Assembly (NCBI GenBank): GCA_034520725.1 | Contig: JAXHNH010000012.1 | Span: 21,427-85,426 of the forward strand | Source of the DNA: Gracilimonas sp034520725 | Lineage (GTDB): Bacteria > Bacteroidota > Rhodothermia > Balneolales > Balneolaceae | DNA: 64,000 nt | Direction of reading: 5' to 3' | In this document: positions 1 to 8,649 of the stretch, one piece after another | How the letters are laid out: every line of letters begins with the position of its first letter | Position numbering within the stretch: position 1 is the stretch's first letter | Notes under the pieces: generated by a model | Database searches by the model: none | The model's input: only the letters and a program-made list of their open reading frames with translations | Told to the model about the DNA's origin: nothing | Made by a program: the position numbers and the translations under genes

Positions 1-404
1 GATATTAACGATGAGACCATTCGCATTGATTCAGAGGGACTCGAGATCGTGCGAACAGGACTTGAAGGCTGGACGGTTGAGACTGAAAAAGGACTCAAGC
101 GTGGCTGTTGATACAGCACTTGAGTGAAGAACTTATTCAGGAAGGTATTGCCCGGGAGTTTGTGAATCGTATTCAAAACATGCGTAAAGAAGCGAACTTC
201 GAAGTAACCGACCGTATAGCTATTGGATTTACGGGATCTGATACGATTAAGGAAGCTGTTGTTTCCATGAGTGATTATATTAAGAAGGAAACTTTGGCTG
301 AAGAAATTCAAATTAAAGAACTGGACGTTTCAGATTTTACGAAAACCTGGGAAATTGGAGAGGAAGAGTGCACCATCTCCATCCGAAGAAATATTAATTC
401 ATAA
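1..404 (+). CDS. ileS: Isoleucyl-tRNA synthetase, C-terminal end (partial, frameshifted)
   Basis: This is the 3' end of a class I aminoacyl-tRNA synthetase that charges tRNA-Ile in the cytoplasm. The readable protein has the family's C-terminal signature ELIQEGIAREFVNRIQNMRK followed by EANFEVTDRI, which belongs to the anticodon-binding tail. The gene enters from the left edge. The reading frame changes twice, near 96-101 and near 122. Removing one base at each place gives the continuous sequence GLSVAVDTALSEELIQEG, so both breaks look like one-base insertions and not a real truncation. The stop codon lies 11 bases before the next start, suggesting co-transcription with the downstream genes. 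The identification is firm; whether the breaks are sequencing errors is inferred. Confidence 0.82.
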
Positions 405-414
405 CTAAGCAGCT

Positions 415-817
415 ATGGCTACAAACGAATCAAAGAACGACGAAAGAGTATCACCATACAGCGATGAAGAGCTGGAATATTTTCGCGAGATCATCATCAA
501 GAAGATGGAGGATGCTGAAGATGAATTAAATACTTTGCAACGTACGCTGCGTGAAAGTATGGAAAATGCTTCGGATGAATCGGCCTATTCTTATCACATG
601 GCTGATGCCGGTACGGATGCGCAGGAGCGAGAAAAGACCTACATGCTTTTCAACCGAACCAAGAAATTCATCCAATATCTGGATGATGCCCTGAAAAGAA
701 TTGATAACAAGACTTACGGTGTGTGTAAAGTAACCGGCAAGAAGATCTCTAAAGGACGACTTGAAGCGGTTCCTCATACTCAGCTTGAGTATCGATGCTA
801 AATTAAAACGCAGATAA
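415..817 (+). CDS. TraR/DksA-family protein with degenerate zinc finger
   Basis: Small cytoplasmic regulator of the DksA/TraR type, expected to bind RNA polymerase through its secondary channel. The protein has an acidic coiled-coil-like N-terminal half (about residues 15-60), the DAGTDAQEREKTYMLF segment, and the C-terminal YGVCKVTGKKISKGRLEAVP region. Only one cysteine of the usual four-cysteine zinc knuckle is present in the finger, a variant I recall as usual in Bacteroidota-like lineages. As read, the frame stops at 801. Dropping the G at 787 restores a more family-like tail (QLSIDAKLKRR) that ends at 817. It lies between ileS and lspA in the same direction, probably in one transcript. 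Confidence 0.8.
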
Positions 818-827
818 GCGAACCGGT

Positions 828-1422
828 TTGAACCGACAAAAATTAACCGCCCTTATTGTACCGGCTATTGTTGTGCTGGGGATAGATCAGTTTACGAAAT
901 GGCTGATCCGAACCACGCCCGAACTTGCAGAATAAAGTGCTGATTGATGGCTGGCTGCAGTTTTATTTTACAAAGAATCCCGGTATGGCTCTGGGTATCG
1001 ACTTTCTGTCGACACCGGTAGTCAGCATTGTGGCAATTCTTGCCGTAACAGGAATCCTTATCTATATCCTGAAAAATATTGAACAGGCCGGTATAGGTTA
1101 TCTGGTTTGTATGGGACTGATCATTGGCGGGGCTTTTGGTAATATCGCCGATCGTTTGTTTATGGCACTTATCATGGATTACGGCGGGGTGCTTGATGGA
1201 CATGTAGTTGATTTCATCTACTTTTCTCTTCAGATCGGAGACTGGACGGTCTTTCCTTATATCTTTAATGTAGCCGACATAGCTATTTCCGTTTCCATTA
1301 TCCTGCTGATCCTTTTCAACAAGCGTTTTCTTATCAATAACGATGGAAAAATGGCTGTAAATGAACCTGATGCCGAAATAGAAGGTGGTCAGATAAGTCA
1401 GGAATTTTCCGGAGATAAGTGA
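828..1422 (+). CDS. lspA: Lipoprotein signal peptidase (signal peptidase II)
   Basis: Inner-membrane aspartyl protease that removes signal peptides from prolipoproteins. Visible family features are an N-terminal hydrophobic segment ending in DQFTKW, then GNIADR with a catalytic aspartate, VVDFIYF, and FNVADIAIS with the second catalytic aspartate. Four membrane segments can be seen. The start is taken as TTG at 828, giving NRQKLTALIVPAIVV, because no ATG is available in frame. The frame breaks near 927, where one extra G after CTT separates TPEL from QNKVLIDGW. The C-terminus has a soluble acidic tail of about 30 residues. The several lipoproteins encoded nearby are its expected substrates. 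Confidence 0.87.
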
Positions 1423-1493
1423 ATAACAGATTGATAAGGCAGCCTATTACTTATCTACCTGATTCTACTAGATCTCTACCAGACTACTTATAT

Positions 1494-2679
1494 TTACTCT
1501 TCGGTGTGCGTTTGGTGAGACAGAGACGAGAAGTCAAAATTGGGACTGATCGGTACCTGATCCACAATCTCCAGTCCAAAGCTTTTAATACCAATTCTCT
1601 TAACCGGATTATTGCTCATTAAGCGCAGTTTACGAATTCCCAGCGAGCGAAGGATTTGAGCTCCCACACCATAATCTCTTGCATCACCTCTTGGTGAGAT
1701 GTCCTCTTCGTTACTTTCCAGCTTCCCTTTTTGAAGAGCTTTCAGGGTTTTAAGTTGATTTACAAGCACTGACCCGCGTTGGTTTCGGTTCATATAAAGA
1801 ACTACACCTTTACCCTCACGTTCAACTTGTAGCATAGCCTGATGAAGCTGCTCACTGGTGTCTTTATTTCGGGCACCAAAAATATCGCCGATCAGATCGG
1901 ACGAGTGAACACGCGTTAAGTACCGGTTCCTCTTTGTTCCAGGTACCTTTGGTTAAGGCAAGGTGGATATCCCCAGTCAGTTTTTCCTTGAAAGCACGAA
2001 GACTGAAGTCACCGTACATGGTAGGAAGATTTACATCCATTACTTCATGAACCAGGGTCTCATTTTCATTGCGGTAAGCAATGAGATCCTTTATAGTGAT
2101 GATCTTCATCTCAAATTCTTTGGCCATCTTAATGAGCTCAGGAACCCGGGCCATTTCCCCGTCCTCCTTCATGATCTCACAGATGATACCTACGGGCTTA
2201 AGGCCGGCAAGTCTGGCCAGGTCTATAGCGGCTTCGGTGTGCCCGGCACGACGGAGTACGCCTCCTTCTACAGCAAGCAGTGGGAAAACGTGTCCGGGAC
2301 GTCTGAAATCAACCGGTTTGGAATCATCGCTTGCAAGTTCACGAATGGTATTCGCTCTGTCAGCCGCAGATATTCCGGTCGTAGTGAGTCGCTTATGATC
2401 GATGGAAATAGTGAAATTAGCTTCATCAGGATCCGCTCCTTCCTGAACCATGTGCTTAAGCTTGAGCTTATCCGCTTTTTCCTTGGTGATAGGAGCACAG
2501 ACCAAACCGCGGCCGTGAGTTACCATTAAATTAATGGCATCGTTGGTCACCATTTCGGCGGACATAAGAAAATCGCCCTCATTCTCACGGTCCTCATCAT
2601 CCACAACAATGACTATCTTGCCATTTTTAATGTCTTCAATAGCTTCCGGGATGGTGTTGAACGTAAACTCCTGACTCAT
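1494..2679 (-). CDS. ribB: RibBA-like: DHBP synthase with degenerate GTP cyclohydrolase II half
   Basis: Riboflavin biosynthesis protein. Residues 1-205 form 3,4-dihydroxy-2-butanone-4-phosphate synthase, which makes the four-carbon precursor from ribulose 5-phosphate; VDDEDRENEGDF, HGRGLVCAP and RRAGHTEAAIDL are all present. The C-terminal part has the fold-level marks of GTP cyclohydrolase II (GKGVVLYMNRNQRG, DYGVGAQILRSLGI, MSNNPVKRIG). However, it has none of the three zinc-binding cysteines: the usual CxxGD and RCDCG are replaced by SDLIGD and NKDTS. The second activity is therefore probably lost. One extra base near 1918 breaks the frame; correcting it gives EEPVLTRVHSSDLIGD. yajC lies 71 bases upstream in the same direction. 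No FMN riboswitch is visible in that gap. Confidence 0.86.
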
Positions 2680-2750
2680 AGCGAATGGATATAAAACTTG
2701 ATAAGGATAAATTGTTATAGGTCGAAAACTCCTTTAAAAGAGCTACTCGA

Positions 2751-3067
2751 TCACTTATCCTTTTTGTTAGGATTTACATCGGTGATAGCAGATTTAGCGT
2801 ACGGATCTTGGTTCCGCTGTCAACATCAACCAAGACTTCATTCTCTTCGATCTTGTCGAGAATACCGATGATACCGGATGAAGTAACGATCTTATCACCC
2901 TTTTTCATTTCCTCAACCATCTTTTGAATCTCTTTTTGGCGCTTACTTTGCGGCCGGATGATAAAGAAATAGAAGACCAGAAATATGGCACCCAGGAATA
3001 CCAGGTTAAGGATACCGGCACTTTCATCACCGGGTTGACCCATCAAAAATAAAGGTAAAAACTGCAT
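2751..3067 (-). CDS. yajC: Preprotein translocase subunit YajC
   Basis: Small single-pass inner-membrane protein associated with SecDF. It has an N-terminal membrane segment (residues 18-38) ending in FYFFIIRPQSKRQKE, followed by the typical KKGDKIVTSSGIIGILDKI cytoplasmic domain. The frame as read ends at 2774 with an atypical tail. Shifting frame by one base near 2803 gives KSAITDVNPNKKDK and a stop at 2751, matching the usual length of about 105 residues. It is probably co-transcribed with ribBA downstream. Confidence 0.86.
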
Positions 3068-3198
3068 AAAATGAATTTATTGTAAGATTTAATTTTCCGG
3101 TGTGAAGATACGATATTCTGAGGATAATGACGATTATTAAACGTCAGTCTATTCTGAAGCTTTAATTCCAGAGGGTATCCAGGCCAAAATTAAGTCAA

Positions 3199-4110
3199 TT
3201 AATCAAACAGCGATTTCAGGAATTTCTGATGACGTTCCTTATTCTTAAGGATGAGTAGTGGTATTCCAAAGGAATAATAGGTCATTTTATCTGTGAAGTC
3301 ATCCCGTAATATGCTGGTGATCTTTTTGGTTGATTTGGCTCCTACAATAATTAAGTCAGCCTGATTTCGGACAGCTTCATCATAGACCTCGTCACCAAGG
3401 CGACCTTCTTTATGCAGGGTTAGCGTGAAGTCAACCTCATTGGGAATATTATTATCGTTGATAAAGTCAGATTTCTGCTCCTCAATGTGGTCTCTTATTT
3501 TCTTCTTTTCCTCATCCGAGGGCATATAAGGAAAGAAATGAGAAGGGTATTTAAAGATATGCTGAGCGCGGACTTTTCCGCTACTTTTTTGAATCATATT
3601 TTGGGCAAATGATACGGCATTTGCGGACTGTTCTGAAAAATCAACAGGTGCCAATATTGTATTCATGGCGTAGCGACTGTTTTCAGGAACAAACAGAATT
3701 GAAGCCGGAACATACTTAACAATTCGGCGTGCGATCACTCCTTCACCTATATAGCCGGTTTTCTTACCCATCATTAGCAGGTCAGGATCCATGGTTTTCA
3801 TCATATCTATGATCTGATCAGTGGGGCGACCTTTTTTAAGGATCAACCGTGTCTCAACGGATTCATCGTCAAATTCCTTGTCGATCTTTTTGTTGAGTTC
3901 TCCTCTTATCACATCTTCAAAATCATCCGTGTTTTTCAGAGCTGGAAACAGTTCAACCATTTCTTCGGCAACCGATCCGGATTCTATAACGTGAAGAAAT
4001 GATATAGTTTTTGGCTTTATAACTGAAGTCAGGAAACGGGCGTATCCAATAAGGATATCATCCATCTTTGAAAGATCTAAACAAATGAACCAGTGGTCTA
4101 AATTCTTCAT
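3199..4110 (-). CDS. Tandem universal stress protein (UspA family)
   Basis: Cytoplasmic protein of about 303 residues made of two Usp domains, roughly residues 1-140 and 145-300. The start chosen is MKNLDHWFICLDLS at 4110, preceded by a clear AAGGAG ribosome site seven bases upstream; a longer reading exists but overlaps the transporter gene. The second domain begins with MNTILAPVDFSEQSANAV and ends with ADLIIVGAKSTKK, the latter near the nucleotide-binding loop. It starts 10 bases after the BCCT transporter stop, so the two form an operon. That fits an osmotic or general stress role for the pair (inference). Confidence 0.85.
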   Translation of the reverse strand: MKNLDHWFICLDLSKMDDILIGYARFLTSVIKPKTISFLHVIESGSVAEEMVELFPALKNTDDFEDVIRGELNKKIDKEFDDESVETRLILKKGRPTDQIIDMMKTMDPDLLMMGKKTGYIGEGVIARRIVKYVPASILFVPENSRYAMNTILAPVDFSEQSANAVSFAQNMIQKSSGKVRAQHIFKYPSHFFPYMPSDEEKKKIRDHIEEQKSDFINDNNIPNEVDFTLTLHKEGRLGDEVYDEAVRNQADLIIVGAKSTKKITSILRDDFTDKMTYYSFGIPLLILKNKERHQKFLKSLFD

Positions 4111-4120
4111 AACAATCTCC

Positions 4121-5752
4121 TTATTGATCTTTGTCTTTTTGTTGATTCTTGATGGCCTCTTCAACAAGCTCTTTGTAGGAATCTCGATCTTTATCCTTAA
4201 CGCGTTGCTGATTTTCTCTGTATTCCCGTTTCAATCCCTGATGTAAACTGTAACACATCACAAGTAAGATCAGGGCAAATGGGAGGCCGGTACTTATGGA
4301 GGCCGTTTGCAGTGCAGTTAATCCGCCGCCTATCAGCAGATATTGCTGCAACAAGTCCCTCTGTCTGAGCCCAGAAAATTCGTTGTCCGACCGGGGCATC
4401 CAGTTTACCGCCACTGGTAAGTCCATCAATAACCAATGAACCTGAATCTGAGGAAGTGACGAAGAAACTCAGAATCAGGACAATGGCAATTATGGAAGTG
4501 ACCATTTCGAGAGGGAATTGCTCAAGAAATACAAATAAAGCGGTTGCTACGTTTTCATTTACCGCATCACCAATTGTGCCGATCCCCGACATTTCGAGAT
4601 TGATTGCAGATCCACCGAAAGCTGACATCCATAGAAAAGTAATGATACTTGGTACGATCAAAACGCCAAGGACAAATTCTTTAACGGTTCGTCCTTTTGA
4701 TATTCTCGCGATAAACATGCCTACATAAGGTGACCATGAAATCCACCAGGCCCAGTAAAAGATCGTCCATGAAGATTGCCAGTTGGTGCCGGAGTAGGAT
4801 TCCGTCCAGAAACTAAAAGTAGCTACTGAACTGATGTACCCGCCAAAATTTTGAATGAATGAATCAAAAATAAAGATGGTCGGTCCGACAAAGATTACAA
4901 ATACGAGAAAAAGAGCTGCAATACGAACGTTCAATTCACTTAAAACACGAACTCCTTTGTCGATCCCTAATACTACAGAAACGGTGGCTACACCGGTAAT
5001 AACTACAATGATGCCTACCTGTACGAAGATGTTATCAGGAAAGCCAAAAACGTGTTCGAGACCGGCACTTACCTGCAAGACACCTAAACCCAGCGAAGTG
5101 GCCAGTCCAAATAAAGTTCCCAATACAGCAAGTGTATCAATGACATCGCCCATCCATCCCTTGATCCGGTCACCGATAAACGGATAAAAAACCGAACGAA
5201 ATGACAAAGTGGAAGTCCCCTGTTGAAGGCAAAGAAACCAAGTGAAAGTCCTACAACCGCGTAAATGGCCCAGGCATGAAATCCCCAGTGAAGATAGGTC
5301 AGATTCATAGCTTGCTGAGCCGCTTCAGGTGTTCCACCCTCAGCCATTGGTGGTGACAGATAGTGAAAGATCGGTTCAGCAACCGACCAAGAACATAATA
5401 CCAATTCCCATTCCGGCACTGAATAGCGTCAGCGAACCATGCCATAGTGCTGAAGTCGGTATCAGCATCATCTCCGCCAAGTCTTATGTTTCCAAACCGA
5501 CTAAAGGCTATAAATAATGAGAACACAATAAATACTGTTCACAACAATCACAAAGAACCAGCCCCCGGTGTCTGTGATCGCAGTTTGTACCCCATTGAAA
5601 AACTCTTCTGCCTGATCGCCAAGAAAAAGCGTAGAAGCGATCATGGCTGTTATTAAAACTATTGCCGGCCAGAAAACCGGTTTATGAATATCAAAGTATT
5701 TTTTAATGCCTTTGCGTTCGCCTTTAGGTTTTTCGTCTCCTCGAATGGCCAT
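4121..5752 (-). CDS. BCCT-family betaine/choline/carnitine transporter (frameshifted)
   Basis: Sodium- or proton-coupled uptake system for compatible solutes in the inner membrane. Family marks include GMGIGIMFWSVAEP (after frame correction), the tryptophan-rich FYWAWWISWSPYVGMFIAR segment and SGGKLDAPVGQRIFWA near the C-terminus. About 540 residues with 12 membrane segments are expected. The frame is broken at about 5530, 5425, 5400, 5205 and 4345. Each break can be repaired by removing one or two bases, and the resulting protein aligns mentally with the family throughout. Start at ATG 5752 (MAIRGDEKPKGERKG). The UspA protein follows directly. Confidence 0.85.
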
Positions 5753-6522
5753 TATTGAGTTTTAAAATGTTAAAAATTGGCTTAAGGAATATATGACACT
5801 ACCCACCGAAATAGTAAAAAGCCTTTCTCAGTAGTGCTTAATGATTTCTTATAATTACAAGAAATAGTTAAATACAATTCAACTTGAGCTTATGGGTTGT
5901 TAAATGCCCAAAATTAAGGCCTGAAGGCTACATAAATTAAGAGCCACTATCAAATAAACGAAAAATGAAATGCCGAAGAACTAATTGTTCAGAAAGGAAG
6001 ATGATCTGGCAATACTTTTAAACCTCAGTTTGAGTTAAATATTGAATATATGAAAGGCCCGGTGGTCATTTACTGACCTATTTGTCGGTGATGCTCGAAA
6101 TCTAATTGGTTTGCGAGTATCAATGGTTGACTATCCGGCACCAATAGGGTTACTGCCTCAGCAGGTATGGCTTTTATAGACTTTTTTAGCTCTTTCCGTC
6201 CTTTTAATTAATCAAACTTAGGTTCTTAAATAATTTGTGTGTGAAATAATTACACAGCAGGTTTAGGGTAGTGTAATTATTCCTCTCAAGATACTTATTA
6301 GAAGACCTTAGAATTTGTAATTAATAAAGGCCTAAGAATAATATTTTCTAGTCTTTAATTAAATCATTGTTGTCTGTTAAAGCAAGTAGCGAAGCATTTT
6401 GATTCAAATCGGCATGAATATTGTATAAACTGTCCTAAGTCCCTCCATTCAATTAAGGGCGAAAAGTAAAACGGTAAAAAAATTATCAGTTTGTATGGAC
6501 ATTTCAGGTAACGGAAGAACGC
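5753..6522. other. Intergenic region between divergent transporter and FkbH genes
   Basis: An AT-rich 770-base gap between two divergently transcribed units. No open frame with coding character is seen on either strand. It must hold the promoters of the BCCT-Usp operon and of the biosynthetic locus. A GGAAGAA stretch lies just before the ATG at 6523. I see no tRNA, riboswitch or clear hairpin. Confidence 0.5.
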
Positions 6523-8622
6523 ATGTTAAGCAGATCAGAATCTCGTTTGCAGCCTCTTTTACGGGAGGAGCTGTTTAGGCCATCCCTAAAATTCTGGGCT
6601 GATAAATTTAATTATGAATCAGACATTAGTTTTTCGCCATATGGACAAGTTTTTCAGCAGCTGATAGATAAGAAATCTGTTTTAAACGATCCCCAGGCAA
6701 ATGCACGGGTGGTGTGTTTAAGAATTGAGGATTGGTTGCGTGACCTTTCTGTTTCAGATGATGAGGAGATCCACAACTATTTAACTGATAATGTAGATGC
6801 TTTTTGTAATTACGTAAAAGAGGCAAAAGGCTATTCGTCAGCTCCTCTTTTTATTTTTATCACTGAAAATTCACCGGTTTCAAATATTACCGGAGAGATG
6901 CAGGCCGGTTTTGAAAACCGTATAAAAGCTTCACTTTCCAATGAAAATAATGTCTTTGTGTCAACTTCTGAAGACATCAGGAAGCAATACCCGGTTGATA
7001 ATTATTATGATGAGCAGAGAGACACATTAGGTCATATTCCATTTACAGAAGAATATTTTGTGGCCCTTGGAACAACCGTGTTCAGGAAGATCCAGGCTCA
7101 ACAAAGGTCACCTTTTAAAGTGATCGTTTTGGATTGTGATAACACGCTATGGGGTGGAGTTTGCGGAGAGTCAGGTCCCGAGGGTATTATATTGTCTGAG
7201 CCTTTCAGATACCTTCAGTCATTTATGTTAGACCAAAAGGATTCCGGTAAAATTCTGTGTTTGTGCAGTAAAAATGTACAGGAAGATGTTGATAAGGTAT
7301 TCAGCGGGCGGAAGGATATGGTTCTGACTGAGAAGGATATTGTAGCTTCAAAGATCAATTGGCAACCAAAATCAACGAATATCAAAGAGCTTTCAGAGGA
7401 GTTAAGTCTGGGACTTGACAGCTTTATCTTTATTGATGATAATCCAGTAGAGTGTGCCGAAGTAAGGTCACAGTGTCCGGGGGTCATGACACTTAACCTT
7501 CCTGAAAATCCCGAGGAGATCCCATCATTTTTAGATCATGTATGGGCCTTTGATCAGCTTACCACAACATCTGAGGATAAAAGCAGGACGAAGCTATATC
7601 AAGAGAATATCAGGCGATCAGGGTTTAAAAGCAGTACCTCATCCATGAAAGATTTTATAGCGGGGCTGAATCTTGAGGTTGAGATCAGGGAACCGGATGA
7701 AGAAGAGATAAGCAGAGTATCTCAATTAACTTACAGGACCAATCAATTCAATTTCACTACAATCCGCCGGTCAGAGAAAGAGATCAAGGATCTGATGGAA
7801 TCCGGATATAGCTGCAAGATCTGCAGGGTTAAGGACCGATTCGGTGATTATGGATTAGTGGGAGTGTTGATCTTCACAATAAGAGAAGAGTACCTTGAAT
7901 TAGACAGTCTGATGCTGAGTTGCAGAGTGCTTGGCCGAGGGGTGGAGCATAAGATGTTGCAGTCACTTGCCCGGGAAGCAAAAAACAAGGATCTGAGTTC
8001 AGTTAAGATCAATTTTGAATCAACAAAAAAGAATTTACCGGCAGGCAAATTTCTTGAATCCGTGAAAAACGGGGAAGACAGCCTACAGTTTTCAACAGAT
8101 TATCTGATCAATTTGGAATACGATCCGGTTGATCATGATCAAGAGGGTGAACAGGTCAAGAGCGATCCGTTAACAGAAGTTAGCAGGGATGAATCCATTA
8201 CTAATAATGATACTCTGGTTGAGTTGATCGGGAAAGAATTGAATTCGGCTTTATCAATTCTCAATGAAATAAGGCCGAATAAGAACGGCCGTGATCATCT
8301 TTCAAAAGGAACGGGCAAGATGTCTGATGCTGAGGTAGAAAAATTGATCACAGAAATTTGGGAAGATGTACTCGGATCAAACGGGATTCGGTCCGATCAG
8401 CATTTCTTTGATGTGGGAGGAACGTCACTGAAGGCTGTTGAAGTGCTTTCCGGCCTGAATGAGACCTTCAGTAAGAATCTTACAGTGGTAAGTTTATTTG
8501 AACACTCCACTATTCAATCCCTGGTAGAACTCGTTCAGGATAGGCCCTCCTCAAATGATGGATTAAATAAGATATTGGATAGGGCAGTAACGAGGCGTGA
8601 ACGCTTTCGGGCAAGAAGATAG
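6523..8622 (+). CDS. FkbH-like glyceryl transferase/phosphatase fused to acyl carrier protein
   Basis: 699-residue enzyme predicted to load a three-carbon glyceryl unit from 1,3-bisphosphoglycerate onto its own carrier domain. Domains: N-terminal FkbH region (1-195); HAD domain with VLDCDNTLWGG near 203-213 and FIFIDDNPVECAEV near 300; FkbH C-terminal GNAT-like part (TNQFNFTTIRRSEKEI, then GDYGLVGVLI and LSCRVLGRGVEHKML); ACP near 600-670 with DVGGTSLKAVEV, where Ser635 should carry phosphopantetheine. The basic tail (AVTRRERFRARR) resembles the ends of polyketide proteins. The frame is intact. The polyketide synthase starts 27 bases later, so the two are surely one operon. Lactyl or related starters are possible alternatives to glyceryl. 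Confidence 0.88.
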   Translation: MLSRSESRLQPLLREELFRPSLKFWADKFNYESDISFSPYGQVFQQLIDKKSVLNDPQANARVVCLRIEDWLRDLSVSDDEEIHNYLTDNVDAFCNYVKEAKGYSSAPLFIFITENSPVSNITGEMQAGFENRIKASLSNENNVFVSTSEDIRKQYPVDNYYDEQRDTLGHIPFTEEYFVALGTTVFRKIQAQQRSPFKVIVLDCDNTLWGGVCGESGPEGIILSEPFRYLQSFMLDQKDSGKILCLCSKNVQEDVDKVFSGRKDMVLTEKDIVASKINWQPKSTNIKELSEELSLGLDSFIFIDDNPVECAEVRSQCPGVMTLNLPENPEEIPSFLDHVWAFDQLTTTSEDKSRTKLYQENIRRSGFKSSTSSMKDFIAGLNLEVEIREPDEEEISRVSQLTYRTNQFNFTTIRRSEKEIKDLMESGYSCKICRVKDRFGDYGLVGVLIFTIREEYLELDSLMLSCRVLGRGVEHKMLQSLAREAKNKDLSSVKINFESTKKNLPAGKFLESVKNGEDSLQFSTDYLINLEYDPVDHDQEGEQVKSDPLTEVSRDESITNNDTLVELIGKELNSALSILNEIRPNKNGRDHLSKGTGKMSDAEVEKLITEIWEDVLGSNGIRSDQHFFDVGGTSLKAVEVLSGLNETFSKNLTVVSLFEHSTIQSLVELVQDRPSSNDGLNKILDRAVTRRERFRARR

Positions 8623-8649
8623 TGCAATTGAAATATAAGAGATGTGGGC

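Noticed and set aside
1963..2529. 188-codon open frame opposite ribBA
   Set aside because: It lies wholly over the well-conserved DHBP synthase region on the other strand and its translation resembles no family.
2680..2750. FMN riboswitch before ribBA
   Set aside because: The gap is only 71 bases and lacks the conserved RFN-element strings; the gene is more likely co-transcribed with yajC.
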